Shown here: positions 16,417-25,214 of the stretch, in pieces
Position numbering within the stretch: the first letter of the stretch is position 1
Layout of the letters: every line of letters starts with the position of its first letter
The notes under the pieces: generated by a model
Told to the model about the DNA's origin: nothing
The model's input: the letters and a program-made list of their open reading frames with translations, nothing else
Database searches by the model: none
Made by a program: the position numbers and the translations under genes
Assembly (NCBI GenBank): GCA_029255605.1
Contig: JANLJF010000067.1
Location: 1 to 44,373, forward strand
Length of the DNA stretch: 44,373 nt
Direction: 5' to 3'
DNA from: Azovibrio restrictus
GTDB lineage: Bacteria; Bacteroidota; Bacteroidia; Chitinophagales; Chitinophagaceae

Positions 16417-17805
16417 GGTATAGAGCATAATTTTCAGGTCGAGCGCGAGGGAGCAGTTCTCTATATACAGCAGGTCGTACTTCATACGCTCCATCATCTC
16501 GCTTACATTTTCGGCATAGCCAAACTGTACCATACCCCATGATGTGAGGCCCGGCTTTACTTTATGCAGGTACTTATAGTGCGGGTGCGTACTGCTGATG
16601 ATGTCTATAAAGTGCTTGCGCTCCGGCCTTGGCCCAACAAGGGACATATCACCTTTCAGTATGTTCACAAACTGCGGCAGCTCATCTATACGCCATTTGC
16701 GCATCACGCGGCCCCAGGGGGTTATACGGCTATCATCTTTGCTGGATAGTGCAGGTCCGCCTTTCTCCGCATCGGTGTACATAGAGCGGAACTTATAAAT
16801 GTAGAATGGCCTGCCAAAGAGCCCTATGCGCTGCTGCTTATAGATGATAGGCCCTTGCGAAGACAGCATCACTTTGACAGCTGCAAAGAGATATATAGGC
16901 GACAGTATAATCAAAGCAAAAAGGGATGCAACAATGTCTATCGTTCTTTTACAAACCCGCTGCCAGTCGGGCATCAGGTCGGGGTGTATGTGAATGAGTA
17001 CGGCATCATATACATTGCTGGTCTTTACCGAGCCCGATATGATATCATACAGGTCGGGCAATACCTTTACTACCACCGGGCGATAGCTAAGCCGGGTAAG
17101 TATATTCTCGAGCAAGTGGTGCTCTGATGAATCTACAGCTACTACTACTTCTTCTATCTCGTGGTTGTCTATAATGGCTTCCAATTCTGAGAGATGGCCC
17201 AGTTGTGGCAGGTATTTGCTCATGCCATTGCTCGCCTCTTTATTGGAATAGATGAAGCCCTTGAAGATGTTACCCAATGCTTTGGGGCTATCCTTCATTT
17301 GTTTGTAAATGTCAATAGCCTTCTGGTTGCCACCGATAATGAGCGTATTGAAGCCTACCTTGCCACGGATGATATTGTACTTCACCCTATTGAGCAATAG
17401 CATGCGCACCGTAAGGGTAATAGCCGTATGTATGAGCAGGTAGCGCCCTGTCATACGTATGAAATAGGAATAATCTTTGGCATCGTTGGCAAAGATGAAC
17501 AGCGATATGAAGATGCTGCCCAGTATGCAGGATATAAGAGTACGGTTTATTTCATTCAGCCTCGATTTGCGATACAGGTCGAAATATGTGCCTGATAACA
17601 GGTATAGCAACAACCAGCCACCCGGCACCCAAATGAAAGCTGCAAGATAATCGCGCGGCTTCATGGTTTCCAGCGTAGTGAAGAAGCCGGTATTATCGAG
17701 CAATGTATGGCGGTATGCCCAGAAGATAATCCAGGACACTGCCGCCGTTATGTAATCGAATACAAGAAGTTGACGGATAGCTTTTTTCTTTTCAGGGGTA
17801 AGCAT
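16384..17805 (-). CDS. Polyprenyl-phosphate sugar-1-phosphate transferase (exopolysaccharide initiator)
   Basis: Starts a repeat unit of an exopolysaccharide by moving a sugar-1-phosphate from a nucleotide sugar to a lipid carrier in the inner membrane. N-terminal helices (four, residues 12-135) precede a nucleotide-binding-like domain (150-260). The bacterial sugar transferase domain follows, with KRTIDI (286-291), a membrane re-entrant segment, YKFRSMYTDAE (337-347), DELPQFVNILKGDMSLVGPRPE (374-395) and the catalytic acidic residues therein. Length 473 fits the WcaJ/EpsE-type polyisoprenyl group. It is last in a unit with a lipoprotein and a Gfo/Idh/MocA enzyme. Confidence 0.93.
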   Translation of the reverse strand: MLTPEKKKAIRQLLVFDYITAAVSWIIFWAYRHTLLDNTGFFTTLETMKPRDYLAAFIWVPGGWLLLYLLSGTYFDLYRKSRLNEINRTLISCILGSIFISLFIFANDAKDYSYFIRMTGRYLLIHTAITLTVRMLLLNRVKYNIIRGKVGFNTLIIGGNQKAIDIYKQMKDSPKALGNIFKGFIYSNKEASNGMSKYLPQLGHLSELEAIIDNHEIEEVVVAVDSSEHHLLENILTRLSYRPVVVKVLPDLYDIISGSVKTSNVYDAVLIHIHPDLMPDWQRVCKRTIDIVASLFALIILSPIYLFAAVKVMLSSQGPIIYKQQRIGLFGRPFYIYKFRSMYTDAEKGGPALSSKDDSRITPWGRVMRKWRIDELPQFVNILKGDMSLVGPRPERKHFIDIISSTHPHYKYLHKVKPGLTSWGMVQFGYAENVSEMMERMKYDLLYIENCSLALDLKIMLYTLMVIFQGRGK

Positions 17806-17813
17806 AGCCGTTG

Positions 17814-18674
17814 CTAATAGGAAACCACTTTCATGTTATCTAACAATACGTACCCATCAGACTGGCCTACCTGCAGGTTTGTCTTTATCATTACCCTGTA
17901 AGCATTGGTGTTATAAGTTCCTATAAATTTTTGCAGGCTTACATAAAACTTATTCCACTTTTCATTAGGCTTCACGCCGGCAATATATTCATACACCAGG
18001 GCGCCGTTCTTGGTAGTTTGCAAGCCTATCTCGAAAGGTGTATTGCATTTATAATTTATCTCCAGGTAGGCATCCCCGGTTTTAATAGCAATGTTCGTGT
18101 TATTGATATTCTGAGATGAGGGGTGTTTGCTATCCAGTACGATATAACCTGCACCACCGCCTTCAAATACCTTCGATTTATCGGCTGTACGTACGATAGA
18201 AGTATCTTCCGTATTATCTGAATTTACTTTGATAAAAGTATTGCCTGTTTCAAAGTCTTCCTTCCATGGAAAGGTAGTTGCTTCTGTATACTTTATTTTA
18301 GGCGTGTAGTTGACTGTTTTTCCCGGGCTGGGCTGCAGATACATGGTATCGAATGTAAAGAACGGATAGAGTATCTGGTAATCGCCTAAACCATTGAAAG
18401 TAATGCCTGCACCTATCTGCACTGTGCCGGGCTTATCGGTAGGTATAGGAATGCGGCCGGGGATATTATAGACCCCCAACGGGCTGTTATTAAAATATAT
18501 CCAGGCCGTGAGTATTTTCTGATTGACAGTGCCGGTAGCAGTAGGATTATCTGTTGTCATAACAAATGAATCTATCTGCACATAGGTAGGTACCGTTTCA
18601 GCAGGATTGATGATATCGCAGCTTTGCCAAAGGCAGCAAGCCAACATTGCCGCCACAGAAGTAAGTATTCTCAT
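17814..18674 (-). CDS. Hypothetical lipoprotein upstream of the sugar transferase
   Basis: A 286-residue lipoprotein with signal MRILTSVAAMLACCLWQSC, lipidation expected at Cys19. The mature part is beta-rich; its second half (about 150-286: a FEGGGAGYIVLDSK start, then YLEINYKC, the W-x-KFYVSLQ pattern and VLLDNMKVV) looks like a carbohydrate-binding-type jelly roll. It sits eight bases before the sugar transferase start and 46 bases after the oxidoreductase stop. A role at the cell envelope linked to polysaccharide is inferred from position only. Confidence 0.75.
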   Translation of the reverse strand: MRILTSVAAMLACCLWQSCDIINPAETVPTYVQIDSFVMTTDNPTATGTVNQKILTAWIYFNNSPLGVYNIPGRIPIPTDKPGTVQIGAGITFNGLGDYQILYPFFTFDTMYLQPSPGKTVNYTPKIKYTEATTFPWKEDFETGNTFIKVNSDNTEDTSIVRTADKSKVFEGGGAGYIVLDSKHPSSQNINNTNIAIKTGDAYLEINYKCNTPFEIGLQTTKNGALVYEYIAGVKPNEKWNKFYVSLQKFIGTYNTNAYRVMIKTNLQVGQSDGYVLLDNMKVVSY

Positions 18675-18720
18675 TATTAAACTATCAGTGTAACCCTATA
18701 ATCAATACGCAATAATTGTG

Positions 18721-19707
18721 CTAAACATTATGCAATTCGTTGTGAAGACTCATTTTTTTGAGCACCTGGTGTGCTACATCCATAGCATTGTAGCCATCAT
18801 ACACGCTCACTCTCACACTATTGTCATTTTTGATGGCCTCTGCAAATTCTGCCAGTTCGCTGCGAATGGCATTGGATGGTGTTACTTCGGGCATATTCAT
18901 AGAAATGATCTTGGTATCGCCGCTTGGTAAATCGACCGGGAAGTCGAACATACCTTTGCTCATGCCCGGTTCCTTCAGGCGTACGATCTCTGTTTTCTTG
19001 TCGAGGAAATCGATACTGATATAAGCATCGCGCTGGAAGAGGCGCAGCTTACGCATTTTTTTCAACGATATGCGGCTGGCGGTAAGATTGGCCACGCAAC
19101 CATTATCAAACTCAATGCGGGCATTGGCAATATCGGCCGTTTCGCTGATGACAGATACACCACTGGCAGATATGCGGCGCACGGGCGATTTCACCAGGTG
19201 CATCACAATATCAATATCATGTATCATCAGGTCGAGTATCACAGATACATCGGTACCACGGGGATTGAACTGTGCCAGGCGGTGTGCCTCTATAAACATG
19301 GGCTGCAGCGTTTCATCGCCCAGCGCCAGGAATGCGGGATTATAACGCTCTACGTGGCCTACCTGGCATTTTACATTAGCTTCGTTCACCAGTTTTACCA
19401 GTTCACGTGCTTCGTCCAGTGTATTGGCCAGTGGCTTTTCTATAAATACATGCTTACCATTCAGCAGACATTTGCGGGCTATGGGATAATGGGTAGTAGT
19501 GGTAGATACGATGTCAAAAGCATCGGCAGCCTTTATCAGCTCGTCAACATCCGTAAAACGGGTAACATTGTACTGGTCTATAGCAGATGCTGCGTTGGTA
19601 TCATCGGGGTCGTAAAAACCCACCAGTTCGATACCGGGTATTTCCTTCCACTGTTGTATATGTATTTTGCCAAGATGGCCTGCACCGAAAACGCCTATTT
19701 TTAACAT
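18721..19707 (-). CDS. Gfo/Idh/MocA family NAD(P)-dependent oxidoreductase
   Basis: A 328-residue dehydrogenase with an N-terminal Rossmann domain (GVFGAGHLGKIH, 6-16), the EKPLA motif (90-94) and the GHVERYNPAF segment (117-126) of the subgroup acting on nucleotide-activated or free sugars. Family members oxidise or reduce hydroxyl groups on sugars and inositols. Because the same transcript continues to a lipoprotein and a polysaccharide-initiating transferase, a role in making a sugar precursor is plausible but not proven. Full length, no missing key residue seen. Confidence 0.9.
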   Translation of the reverse strand: MLKIGVFGAGHLGKIHIQQWKEIPGIELVGFYDPDDTNAASAIDQYNVTRFTDVDELIKAADAFDIVSTTTTHYPIARKCLLNGKHVFIEKPLANTLDEARELVKLVNEANVKCQVGHVERYNPAFLALGDETLQPMFIEAHRLAQFNPRGTDVSVILDLMIHDIDIVMHLVKSPVRRISASGVSVISETADIANARIEFDNGCVANLTASRISLKKMRKLRLFQRDAYISIDFLDKKTEIVRLKEPGMSKGMFDFPVDLPSGDTKIISMNMPEVTPSNAIRSELAEFAEAIKNDNSVRVSVYDGYNAMDVAHQVLKKMSLHNELHNV

Positions 19708-19779
19708 GGCTTATCTATAGATGGCAATTTTATTTATATCAATTGGTTATGAGCAGTGCAATATAGCAATATTAGCCCA

Positions 19780-20466
19780 CTATATAATGCCTTCATCTGC
19801 CATGCTGAGGTAATTTGTTTCGGCCACTATCAAATGATCTAAAAGCTTAATATCCATGCTTTCGCCGGCTTCTTTCAGCTTGCGTGTCAGCTCTTTATCG
19901 GCGGCGCTGGGCTGCAGGTTGCCGGATGGATGGTTGTGGGCAATGATGAGCTTATTGGCATTTTGCAGCAAGGCATTTTTCAGGATGATGCGGATATCGG
20001 CCACCGTACCGGTGAGCCCGCCACTGCTGATGATCTCGTGCCGGATGACACGATTGGCCTGGTTGAGATAGAGGACGCAGAATACTTCATGCGTCAGGTC
20101 CCGCAACAGGGGTATGGCTATCTCTGCAGCATCGGCGCTTTGCGTGATGGTGGGGCGTTGCAAACCTTCCCCCAATTGCCTGCGGCGGCCCAGTTCCAAT
20201 GCTGCAGCTATGGTGATAGCGCGTGCCTCGCCAATGCCTTTTGTCTTTTGCAGCTCCAGTATACCCAGCCTGCCCAACTCATGCAGGTTGTTATGCGCCA
20301 GTGCCAGGATATCACGTGCGAGGTCGAGTGCTGACTTTTCTTTGGTGCCGCTGGAAATGAGGATGGCCAGCAGTTCGGCATCGGATAGGGATGCCGGGCC
20401 TTTCAGCTGCATTTTCTCGCGCGGGCGTTCGTCTTCCGACCAGTTTTTGATGCTATTGGATTGCAT
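19780..20466 (-). CDS. radC: RadC/JAB-domain DNA repair-type protein
   Basis: A 228-residue RadC family protein with an N-terminal UPF0758 helix-hairpin-helix region (LGRLGILELQKTKGIGEARAI) and a C-terminal MPN/JAB metalloprotease-like domain carrying HNHPSG (177-182) and PSAAD (186-190). The metal-binding residues are intact. RadC was long listed as a DNA repair protein but its biochemical role is unresolved. It follows the toxin-antitoxin pair after 35 bases on the same strand and may share its transcript. Confidence 0.93.
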   Translation of the reverse strand: MQSNSIKNWSEDERPREKMQLKGPASLSDAELLAILISSGTKEKSALDLARDILALAHNNLHELGRLGILELQKTKGIGEARAITIAAALELGRRRQLGEGLQRPTITQSADAAEIAIPLLRDLTHEVFCVLYLNQANRVIRHEIISSGGLTGTVADIRIILKNALLQNANKLIIAHNHPSGNLQPSAADKELTRKLKEAGESMDIKLLDHLIVAETNYLSMADEGII

Positions 20467-20501
20467 AGGAGGATCAAATGTAATATGAATCCGAAAATGA
20501 T

Positions 20502-20795
20502 TTACTCATATCTATTAACCGGATTTCTTGAAGTATGTAACACGGCGGAGATTACAATTCGCTTATCCGTCTCTTCAATAAAATAGTGAATAAGAAATGG
20601 GAATACATCTAACACCGCCACCCTTGTGTCCTGGTATCTTATGGCAAATGCGAATGGATTTTGCCTGATGGCAGCAACCTTATTTCGCACATTCTGTGCA
20701 AACCGTTTACCCAAACCATCCAATTGTGTATTGTACCATTTCGCAGCCTCCTGTATATCGCGCCTGGCTGCAGGCAACATAACAGTACGATACAT
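20502..20795 (-). CDS. RelE/ParE family toxin
   Basis: A 97-residue protein with the RelE/ParE fold pattern. It has an N-terminal AARRDIQEAAKWYNTQLDGLG stretch, two helices with RFAQNVRNKVAAIRQNP, then strands with RYQDTRVAVLDVFPFLIHYFIEE and the C-terminal ISAVLHTSRNP. Such toxins cleave ribosome-bound mRNA or poison gyrase. The start overlaps the antitoxin stop by one base (TAATG), typical of translational coupling. Which target applies cannot be told from the sequence. Confidence 0.88.
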   Translation of the reverse strand: MYRTVMLPAARRDIQEAAKWYNTQLDGLGKRFAQNVRNKVAAIRQNPFAFAIRYQDTRVAVLDVFPFLIHYFIEETDKRIVISAVLHTSRNPVNRYE

Positions 20796-21028
20796 TAAAG
20801 ATCCTTTTCGATTTCATCCATTGCATCGTCGAAGTCCTGCGCCTGGCCGGGATTTTTGCGGTACGCTTCATTACGTTCTGAAACGATATCCTTATGCCAT
20901 TCGGGGATGTCCATATTGTCTTCTATGCCTTTATATTTTGCCTTTAATGCATTCCACTCTTCAATAGGTATGAATACACCTGTTGTTTTCCCCGACGCGT
21001 CTGATATAAATTGCAAATGCATGTACAA
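20795..21028 (-). CDS. Antitoxin of the RelE/ParE pair
   Basis: A 77-residue acidic protein directly upstream of and overlapping the toxin gene. The N-terminal half (LQFISDASGKTTGVFIPIEEWNALKAKY) matches a Phd/addiction-type DNA-binding and dimerisation pattern seen in small Bacteroidota antitoxins. The C-terminal half, rich in D and E (DFDDAMDEIEKDL), is the likely toxin-wrapping tail. Start at 21028 or at the second Met (21022). It probably represses its own promoter. Confidence 0.8.
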   Translation of the reverse strand: MYMHLQFISDASGKTTGVFIPIEEWNALKAKYKGIEDNMDIPEWHKDIVSERNEAYRKNPGQAQDFDDAMDEIEKDL

Positions 21029-21136
21029 TACTTATCTTACGAAGTTAGTTTTTTCTCATCAATCAAAAATCCCTATCACTGCATAACTCAACTATAAAAC
21101 ACTACCCTTACCTTCGCTACACTAAATATCAGATAA

Positions 21137-22744
21137 GTGGATATTGACTGTACTTACCTGCCATATAGCGAAACGGGTTATTTCTCTGACCTGGTACTTG
21201 ATTATATAGGCAACGCACCCACTACTAAAGACTTTTATAAATACACACCCGATGCGGCGGGCCTGCAGCAGGCGATAGCCGACCGGGGCCAATACCCGGT
21301 AAACCGGCAAATGCTGGTAAGCACCCTGCAAAAGCAATATGCTGCCCTGCCCGCCAACGATAAGGTGACGGCCAATATAGCCGCCCTTGTCAACGATAAT
21401 ACGTACACCATATGCACGGCGCATCAGCCCAACCTGATGACGGGCTACCTGTATTTTATATATAAGATACTGCACGCCATAAAACTGGCCGATGAACTGA
21501 ATGCGCAGCATAGCGATAAGCATTTTGTGCCGGTATATTACATGGGCAGCGAGGATAATGACCTGGAAGAGCTGGGCACCTTTAAGTATGCCGACCGCAA
21601 ATTTGTATGGGATGCCAACGGGCAAACGGGCGCTGTAGGGCGTATGGACACGAAGAGCCTGAAACCCTTGCTGGACGAATTCTTCAGGCTACTGGGGCCG
21701 CCGGGTAAACATACGGACGAGCTGAAGGAAATGGTTACCAATGCCTACCTGAAACACAAGACCGTAGGCGCTGCAACGCAGTACCTGGTACATATGCTCT
21801 TTGGCAGGTACGGACTGGTGGTGCTGGACCCCGATGAGGCTGCCTTTAAACAGGCGATACTGCCCGTGCTGCAGGACGACCTGCAAAACCACCTGGCATA
21901 CGGACTGGTATCGGAGCAGATAGAAAATATAGAAGAATACTACCGGGCACAGGCACACCCCAGGCTCATCAACCTTTTCTACCTGAAAGACAACCTGCGT
22001 GAGCGTATTGAGAAACGCAGCGGCAAATGGATAGTGCTGAATACAGAGATAGCATGGACGGAAGAAGAGATACTGGCAGAGCTGACAGCACACCCCGAAA
22101 GGTTTAGCCCCAATGTGATACTGCGCGGCATCTTCCAGGAAAGTATATTGCCCAATGTGGCTTTTATAGGTGGTGGTGCAGAAGTGGCGTATTGGCTGGA
22201 ACTGAAGCCACTGTTTGAAGCCTATAAAGTATTTTACCCCGTGATACTGCAACGCCAGTCGGTGCAGTGGATAAATGCCTACCAGGGCAAACACCGCAGG
22301 CAACTGGGCTTTAGCGTGGGCGATGTATTCCGGTCGGAAGTGGCGCTGGTGCGTGAATACCTGACCCGCAATGGCAATGATAACTGGCATACTACCGAAG
22401 AAACGGCAGCCATGGAAGGCATCATTACCCAACTGAAAGATAAGGCACAAGTGCTGGACCCTACCCTGCGTTCATCGGCAGATGCCGTGCTGGCCAAGGT
22501 GCGCTACCAACTGCAGGTGCTGGAAAAGAAAATGCTGCGGGCTGAAAAGAGGAAAATGCAGGAACAACTGCAAAAAATATACAGGCTGAAGGAAAGTATC
22601 TTCCCCGGAAACAGGCTACAGGAGCGTACCGATAATTTTTCGGGCTACTATGCGGTGCTTGGGAATGATTTTTTTGATACTATATATAAGGCAATAAAGC
22701 CATTGGAGGCAAAATTTATTGTCATTGAAGAACAACAAATTTGA
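21137..22744 (+). CDS. bshC: Bacillithiol biosynthesis cysteine-adding enzyme BshC
   Basis: Catalyses the last step of bacillithiol synthesis, adding cysteine to GlcN-malate. The 535-residue length matches. Diagnostic stretches are visible: ICTAHQPNLMTGYLYFIYKI (about 94-113), PVYYMGSEDNDLEELGTF, VGRMD and the later NVAFIGGGAEVAYWLELKPLF. A C-terminal coiled coil (about 440-500, LQVLEKKMLRAEKRKMQEQL) is typical. The start is a GTG at 21137. No bshA or bshB is within this window, as is usual since bsh genes are often scattered. Confidence 0.95.
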   Translation: MDIDCTYLPYSETGYFSDLVLDYIGNAPTTKDFYKYTPDAAGLQQAIADRGQYPVNRQMLVSTLQKQYAALPANDKVTANIAALVNDNTYTICTAHQPNLMTGYLYFIYKILHAIKLADELNAQHSDKHFVPVYYMGSEDNDLEELGTFKYADRKFVWDANGQTGAVGRMDTKSLKPLLDEFFRLLGPPGKHTDELKEMVTNAYLKHKTVGAATQYLVHMLFGRYGLVVLDPDEAAFKQAILPVLQDDLQNHLAYGLVSEQIENIEEYYRAQAHPRLINLFYLKDNLRERIEKRSGKWIVLNTEIAWTEEEILAELTAHPERFSPNVILRGIFQESILPNVAFIGGGAEVAYWLELKPLFEAYKVFYPVILQRQSVQWINAYQGKHRRQLGFSVGDVFRSEVALVREYLTRNGNDNWHTTEETAAMEGIITQLKDKAQVLDPTLRSSADAVLAKVRYQLQVLEKKMLRAEKRKMQEQLQKIYRLKESIFPGNRLQERTDNFSGYYAVLGNDFFDTIYKAIKPLEAKFIVIEEQQI

Positions 22745-22757
22745 TTTACATGCGTTT

Positions 22758-22791
22758 TTGTTAAAGTTTTAATAGAATTTTAATAAATTTG
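22758..22791 (+). promoter_or_regulatory. Promoter of the outer-membrane barrel gene
   Basis: TTG (22758-22760), a 23-nt AT-rich spacer and TAAATTTG (22784-22791), an exact -7 match. The ATG follows 37 bases later. Confidence 0.6.
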
Positions 22792-22828
22792 CGCATCAGA
22801 ATAAAATTTAATCCGAAAGAAAGATAAT

Positions 22829-23482
22829 ATGAATAACATGAAACGCATCGGTTTATTAATAATAGCAATTGCATTGGTGATGCCAATGGTGCTGTGGGCG
22901 CAAAACCCCGTAACCAAAGTACTGCCAACGAAAGTGGACCTGGGTATTAAAGTAGGGGCCAACTTTGCTACGCTGGATGGCGATGTATGGAAGAATGGCT
23001 ATAAGCCCGGTATTGTGGCCGGTTTATTTGGCGGTGTTAGCTGGAAGCGCTTTGGCGTAACCGGTGAGGCGCTGTTCAGCTCTGTAAAATATACCGGTAA
23101 AGGTGTGGAGTTTTACAAAGGCCGCGAAGCATTGTTTAACAACGCAGCAGACTCTGCTAAAGAAGGCAACTTTGCCGTTAGCTACCTGAACATACCCATA
23201 CTGTTGAATGTAAAAATAGCAGGCCCTATCTGGTTCCAGGTAGGCCCGCAATATAGTGGTGTGCTGAACATCAATGACAAAGACAACCTGCTGAAGGATA
23301 CGAAGAGTATCTTTAAATCGGGCGATGTATCGGGCGTACTGGGGCTGCAAGCCAACCTGCCCATGGGCCTGCGTGCGGGCGCACGTTATATCATCGGCCT
23401 TTCAGATATGAATGCGTCTTCTATTTCCAGCTCGTGGAAAACAAGAACTATTCAATTGCACCTAGGTTATTCTTTCCTGTAG
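22829..23482 (+). CDS. Outer-membrane beta-barrel protein (PorT-like)
   Basis: A 217-residue protein with signal peptide (NMKRIGLLIIAIALVMPMVLWAQ, cut near residue 25) and alternating hydrophobic strands: GIKVGANFATLDGD, GIVAGLFGGVSW, VTGEALFSSVKYTGKG, YLNIPILLNVKI, WFQVGPQYSGVLN and a C-terminal TIQLHLGYSFL ending in Phe-Leu. This is the PorT/OMP_b-brl_2 type eight-strand barrel of Bacteroidota. The role could be structural or part of gliding/type IX machinery; sequence alone does not decide. A second in-frame Met (residue 4) could be the start. It has its own promoter and terminator. Confidence 0.85.
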   Translation: MNNMKRIGLLIIAIALVMPMVLWAQNPVTKVLPTKVDLGIKVGANFATLDGDVWKNGYKPGIVAGLFGGVSWKRFGVTGEALFSSVKYTGKGVEFYKGREALFNNAADSAKEGNFAVSYLNIPILLNVKIAGPIWFQVGPQYSGVLNINDKDNLLKDTKSIFKSGDVSGVLGLQANLPMGLRAGARYIIGLSDMNASSISSSWKTRTIQLHLGYSFL

Positions 23483-23502
23483 AACACAGATGTACGATAT
23501 AG

Positions 23503-23532
23503 AAAAAGGACGGTTTGATACCGTCCTTTTTT
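23503..23532 (+). terminator. Intrinsic terminator of the barrel gene
   Basis: AAAAAGGACGGT and ACCGTCCTTTTTT pair around a short TTGAT loop; ends in a T run. It begins 21 bases after the stop. Confidence 0.85.
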
Positions 23533-23578
23533 AATGCCTTGAATGATAGCTGCATATGCTACCCTGCTAAAACAACAA

Positions 23579-23608
23579 TAGGTTGACAAGCCATAAACCT
23601 GTCAACCT
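23579..23608 (-). terminator. Hairpin after the minus-strand small lipoprotein gene
   Basis: AGGTTGACA and TGTCAACCT form a nine-bp stem with an eleven-nt loop. On the minus strand it is followed by ATTGTTGTTTT, and it lies about 25 bases past the stop at 23634. Confidence 0.55.
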
Positions 23609-23633
23609 TTGCATTGTATAAAACCTAAAGAAA

Positions 23634-23771
23634 TTAGCGCAAAGAAACGGAAGCCTGCAACTTATTAGGGCAACCATACTTCCTGCTGGAACTATTGCAG
23701 GAAGCCAACAACGCCAAAGCTATAACCGCAATTACCGGAACTACACGACGAATCTTAGAAAAATGTTGCAT
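23634..23771 (-). CDS. Small lipoprotein (45 aa)
   Basis: The frame from the ATG at 23769-23771 encodes 45 residues: MQHFSKIRRVVPVIAVIALA then LLASC, a lipoprotein signal with lipidation at Cys25. The mature tail has only about 20 residues (NSSSRKYGCPNKLQASVSLR) with a GCP motif. It is divergent from mpl, sharing a 67-base promoter region, and is followed by a hairpin. Much longer upstream extensions of the frame overlap mpl in antisense and are unlikely. Similar tiny lipoproteins occur in this group; function unknown. Confidence 0.7.
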   Translation of the reverse strand: MQHFSKIRRVVPVIAVIALALLASCNSSSRKYGCPNKLQASVSLR

Positions 23772-23783
23772 AATCAATGAAAC

Positions 23784-23818
23784 TTGAAAAAATAGTTTAA
23801 AAGGGTATTTTACATTTG
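23784..23818 (+). promoter_or_regulatory. Promoter of mpl
   Basis: TTG (23784-23786), a 24-nt spacer and TACATTTG (23811-23818), an exact -7 match, 20 bases before the mpl ATG. Confidence 0.5.
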
Positions 23819-23838
23819 TACGAAGATAACAAAATTTA

Positions 23839-25200
23839 ATGAAGTATATACACTTTATTGCCGTGGGCGGTGCGGTGATGCACCAGCTGGCCCTGGCACT
23901 AAAAAAGCAGGGAAATGAAGTAACGGGCAGCGACGACGAAATAAACGACCCTGCCAAAAGTAACCTGGCTGCGGCAGGCATTTTACCCGAAGCCTATGGC
24001 TGGTTTCCTGAAAAAATAACTAATAAGCTGGATGCCATAGTACTGGGCATGCATGCCAAAGCCGATAACCCGGAACTGCTGGCAGCACAGAAATTGGGCA
24101 TCCCTATCTACTCCTTCCCGGAATATATTTACGAAGTGAGCAAAGAGAAAAAGCGTGTAGTGATAGCCGGCAGCCACGGCAAAACCACCATCACATCGAT
24201 GGTGATGCATATACTGCGCCACCAGGGTGTGGACTTCGACTATATGGTGGGCGCCAAAGTGGCGGGTTTCGACCAGTCGGTAAAGCTGAGTGATGCACCC
24301 ATTATAGTATTGGAGGGCGATGAATACCCGGCATCCGTAATTGAAAAGAAACCCAAGATATTCTTTTACCAACCACATATCAGTGTGCTGAGCGGTATAG
24401 CCTGGGACCATATCAATGTATTCCCCACTTACGAGATATACCGCAGCCAGTTTGAACAATACCTGCAAGGTATAGCAGCAGGCTCACCGGTATTTTATAA
24501 CGATACAGACCCCGAAGTGAGCGATGTGATCACTACATCGGCACAGCATTTAGACGCACAAGCATACAGCATGCCCGCCTTCCATTATGAAGATGGTATT
24601 GCCGTGCTGGAAACAGCGCATGGCAACGTACCCGTATCGGTATTCGGTCGCCACAACCTGCTGAATATGCAGGGCGCGATAGCCGTGTGTAAACTACTGG
24701 GGGTAAGTGAAGCAGACTGCTACAAAGCCATAGCCGACTTTAGCGGTGCGGCGCGCAGACTGGAAAAGATATATACATCGGACAGGTTGGTGGCTTACCG
24801 CGACTTTGCGCATGCACCATCGAAGCTGAAAGCCACGCTGGAAGCCGTGCGCGAAGGATACCCCAAACATAAGCTGGTAGCTTGCTTTGAACTGCACACA
24901 TACAGCAGCCTGAACGAGCAATTCCTAAGTGAATATAAGGGCAGCATGGATGCGGCAGATGCGGCCATTGTGTACTTCAGCCACCATGCCTTGCAACTGA
25001 AAGGCCTGCCCAACCTGGATACAGCCACCGTGCAGCAGCATTTCGACCGGAATGACCTGCAGGCTATCGATAACAAAACCACATTAGAAAAAACAGTTTC
25101 AGAACTGCTGAAAACAGAACAGCCCGTGTGCCTGCTGCTGATGAGCTCCGGTACTTTCGACGGAATTGACTGGAATGGCGTATGTTCGCAGCAAAATTGA
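23839..25200 (+). CDS. mpl: UDP-MurNAc:L-Ala-gamma-D-Glu-meso-DAP tripeptide ligase
   Basis: Recycles cell-wall peptides by joining the released tripeptide to UDP-N-acetylmuramate, an ATP-dependent Mur ligase reaction in the cytoplasm. The N-terminal domain opens with KYIHFIAVGGAVMHQLALAL and SDDEI, the P-loop is AGSHGKTTITSM (110-121), and LSGIAWDHINVFPTYE is the Mpl-specific segment. The C-terminal domain shows RDFAHAPSKLKATL. Length 453 is normal. MurC shares these domains, but the SDDEINDP and WDHINVFPTYE patterns favour Mpl. Confidence 0.93.
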   Translation: MKYIHFIAVGGAVMHQLALALKKQGNEVTGSDDEINDPAKSNLAAAGILPEAYGWFPEKITNKLDAIVLGMHAKADNPELLAAQKLGIPIYSFPEYIYEVSKEKKRVVIAGSHGKTTITSMVMHILRHQGVDFDYMVGAKVAGFDQSVKLSDAPIIVLEGDEYPASVIEKKPKIFFYQPHISVLSGIAWDHINVFPTYEIYRSQFEQYLQGIAAGSPVFYNDTDPEVSDVITTSAQHLDAQAYSMPAFHYEDGIAVLETAHGNVPVSVFGRHNLLNMQGAIAVCKLLGVSEADCYKAIADFSGAARRLEKIYTSDRLVAYRDFAHAPSKLKATLEAVREGYPKHKLVACFELHTYSSLNEQFLSEYKGSMDAADAAIVYFSHHALQLKGLPNLDTATVQQHFDRNDLQAIDNKTTLEKTVSELLKTEQPVCLLLMSSGTFDGIDWNGVCSQQN

Positions 25201-25214
25201 TAAAGCATAGATAA

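Noticed and set aside
23634-23981. Longer 115-codon form of the small minus-strand lipoprotein
   Set aside because: The extra N-terminal part overlaps mpl in antisense and would place the lipoprotein signal in the middle of the protein.
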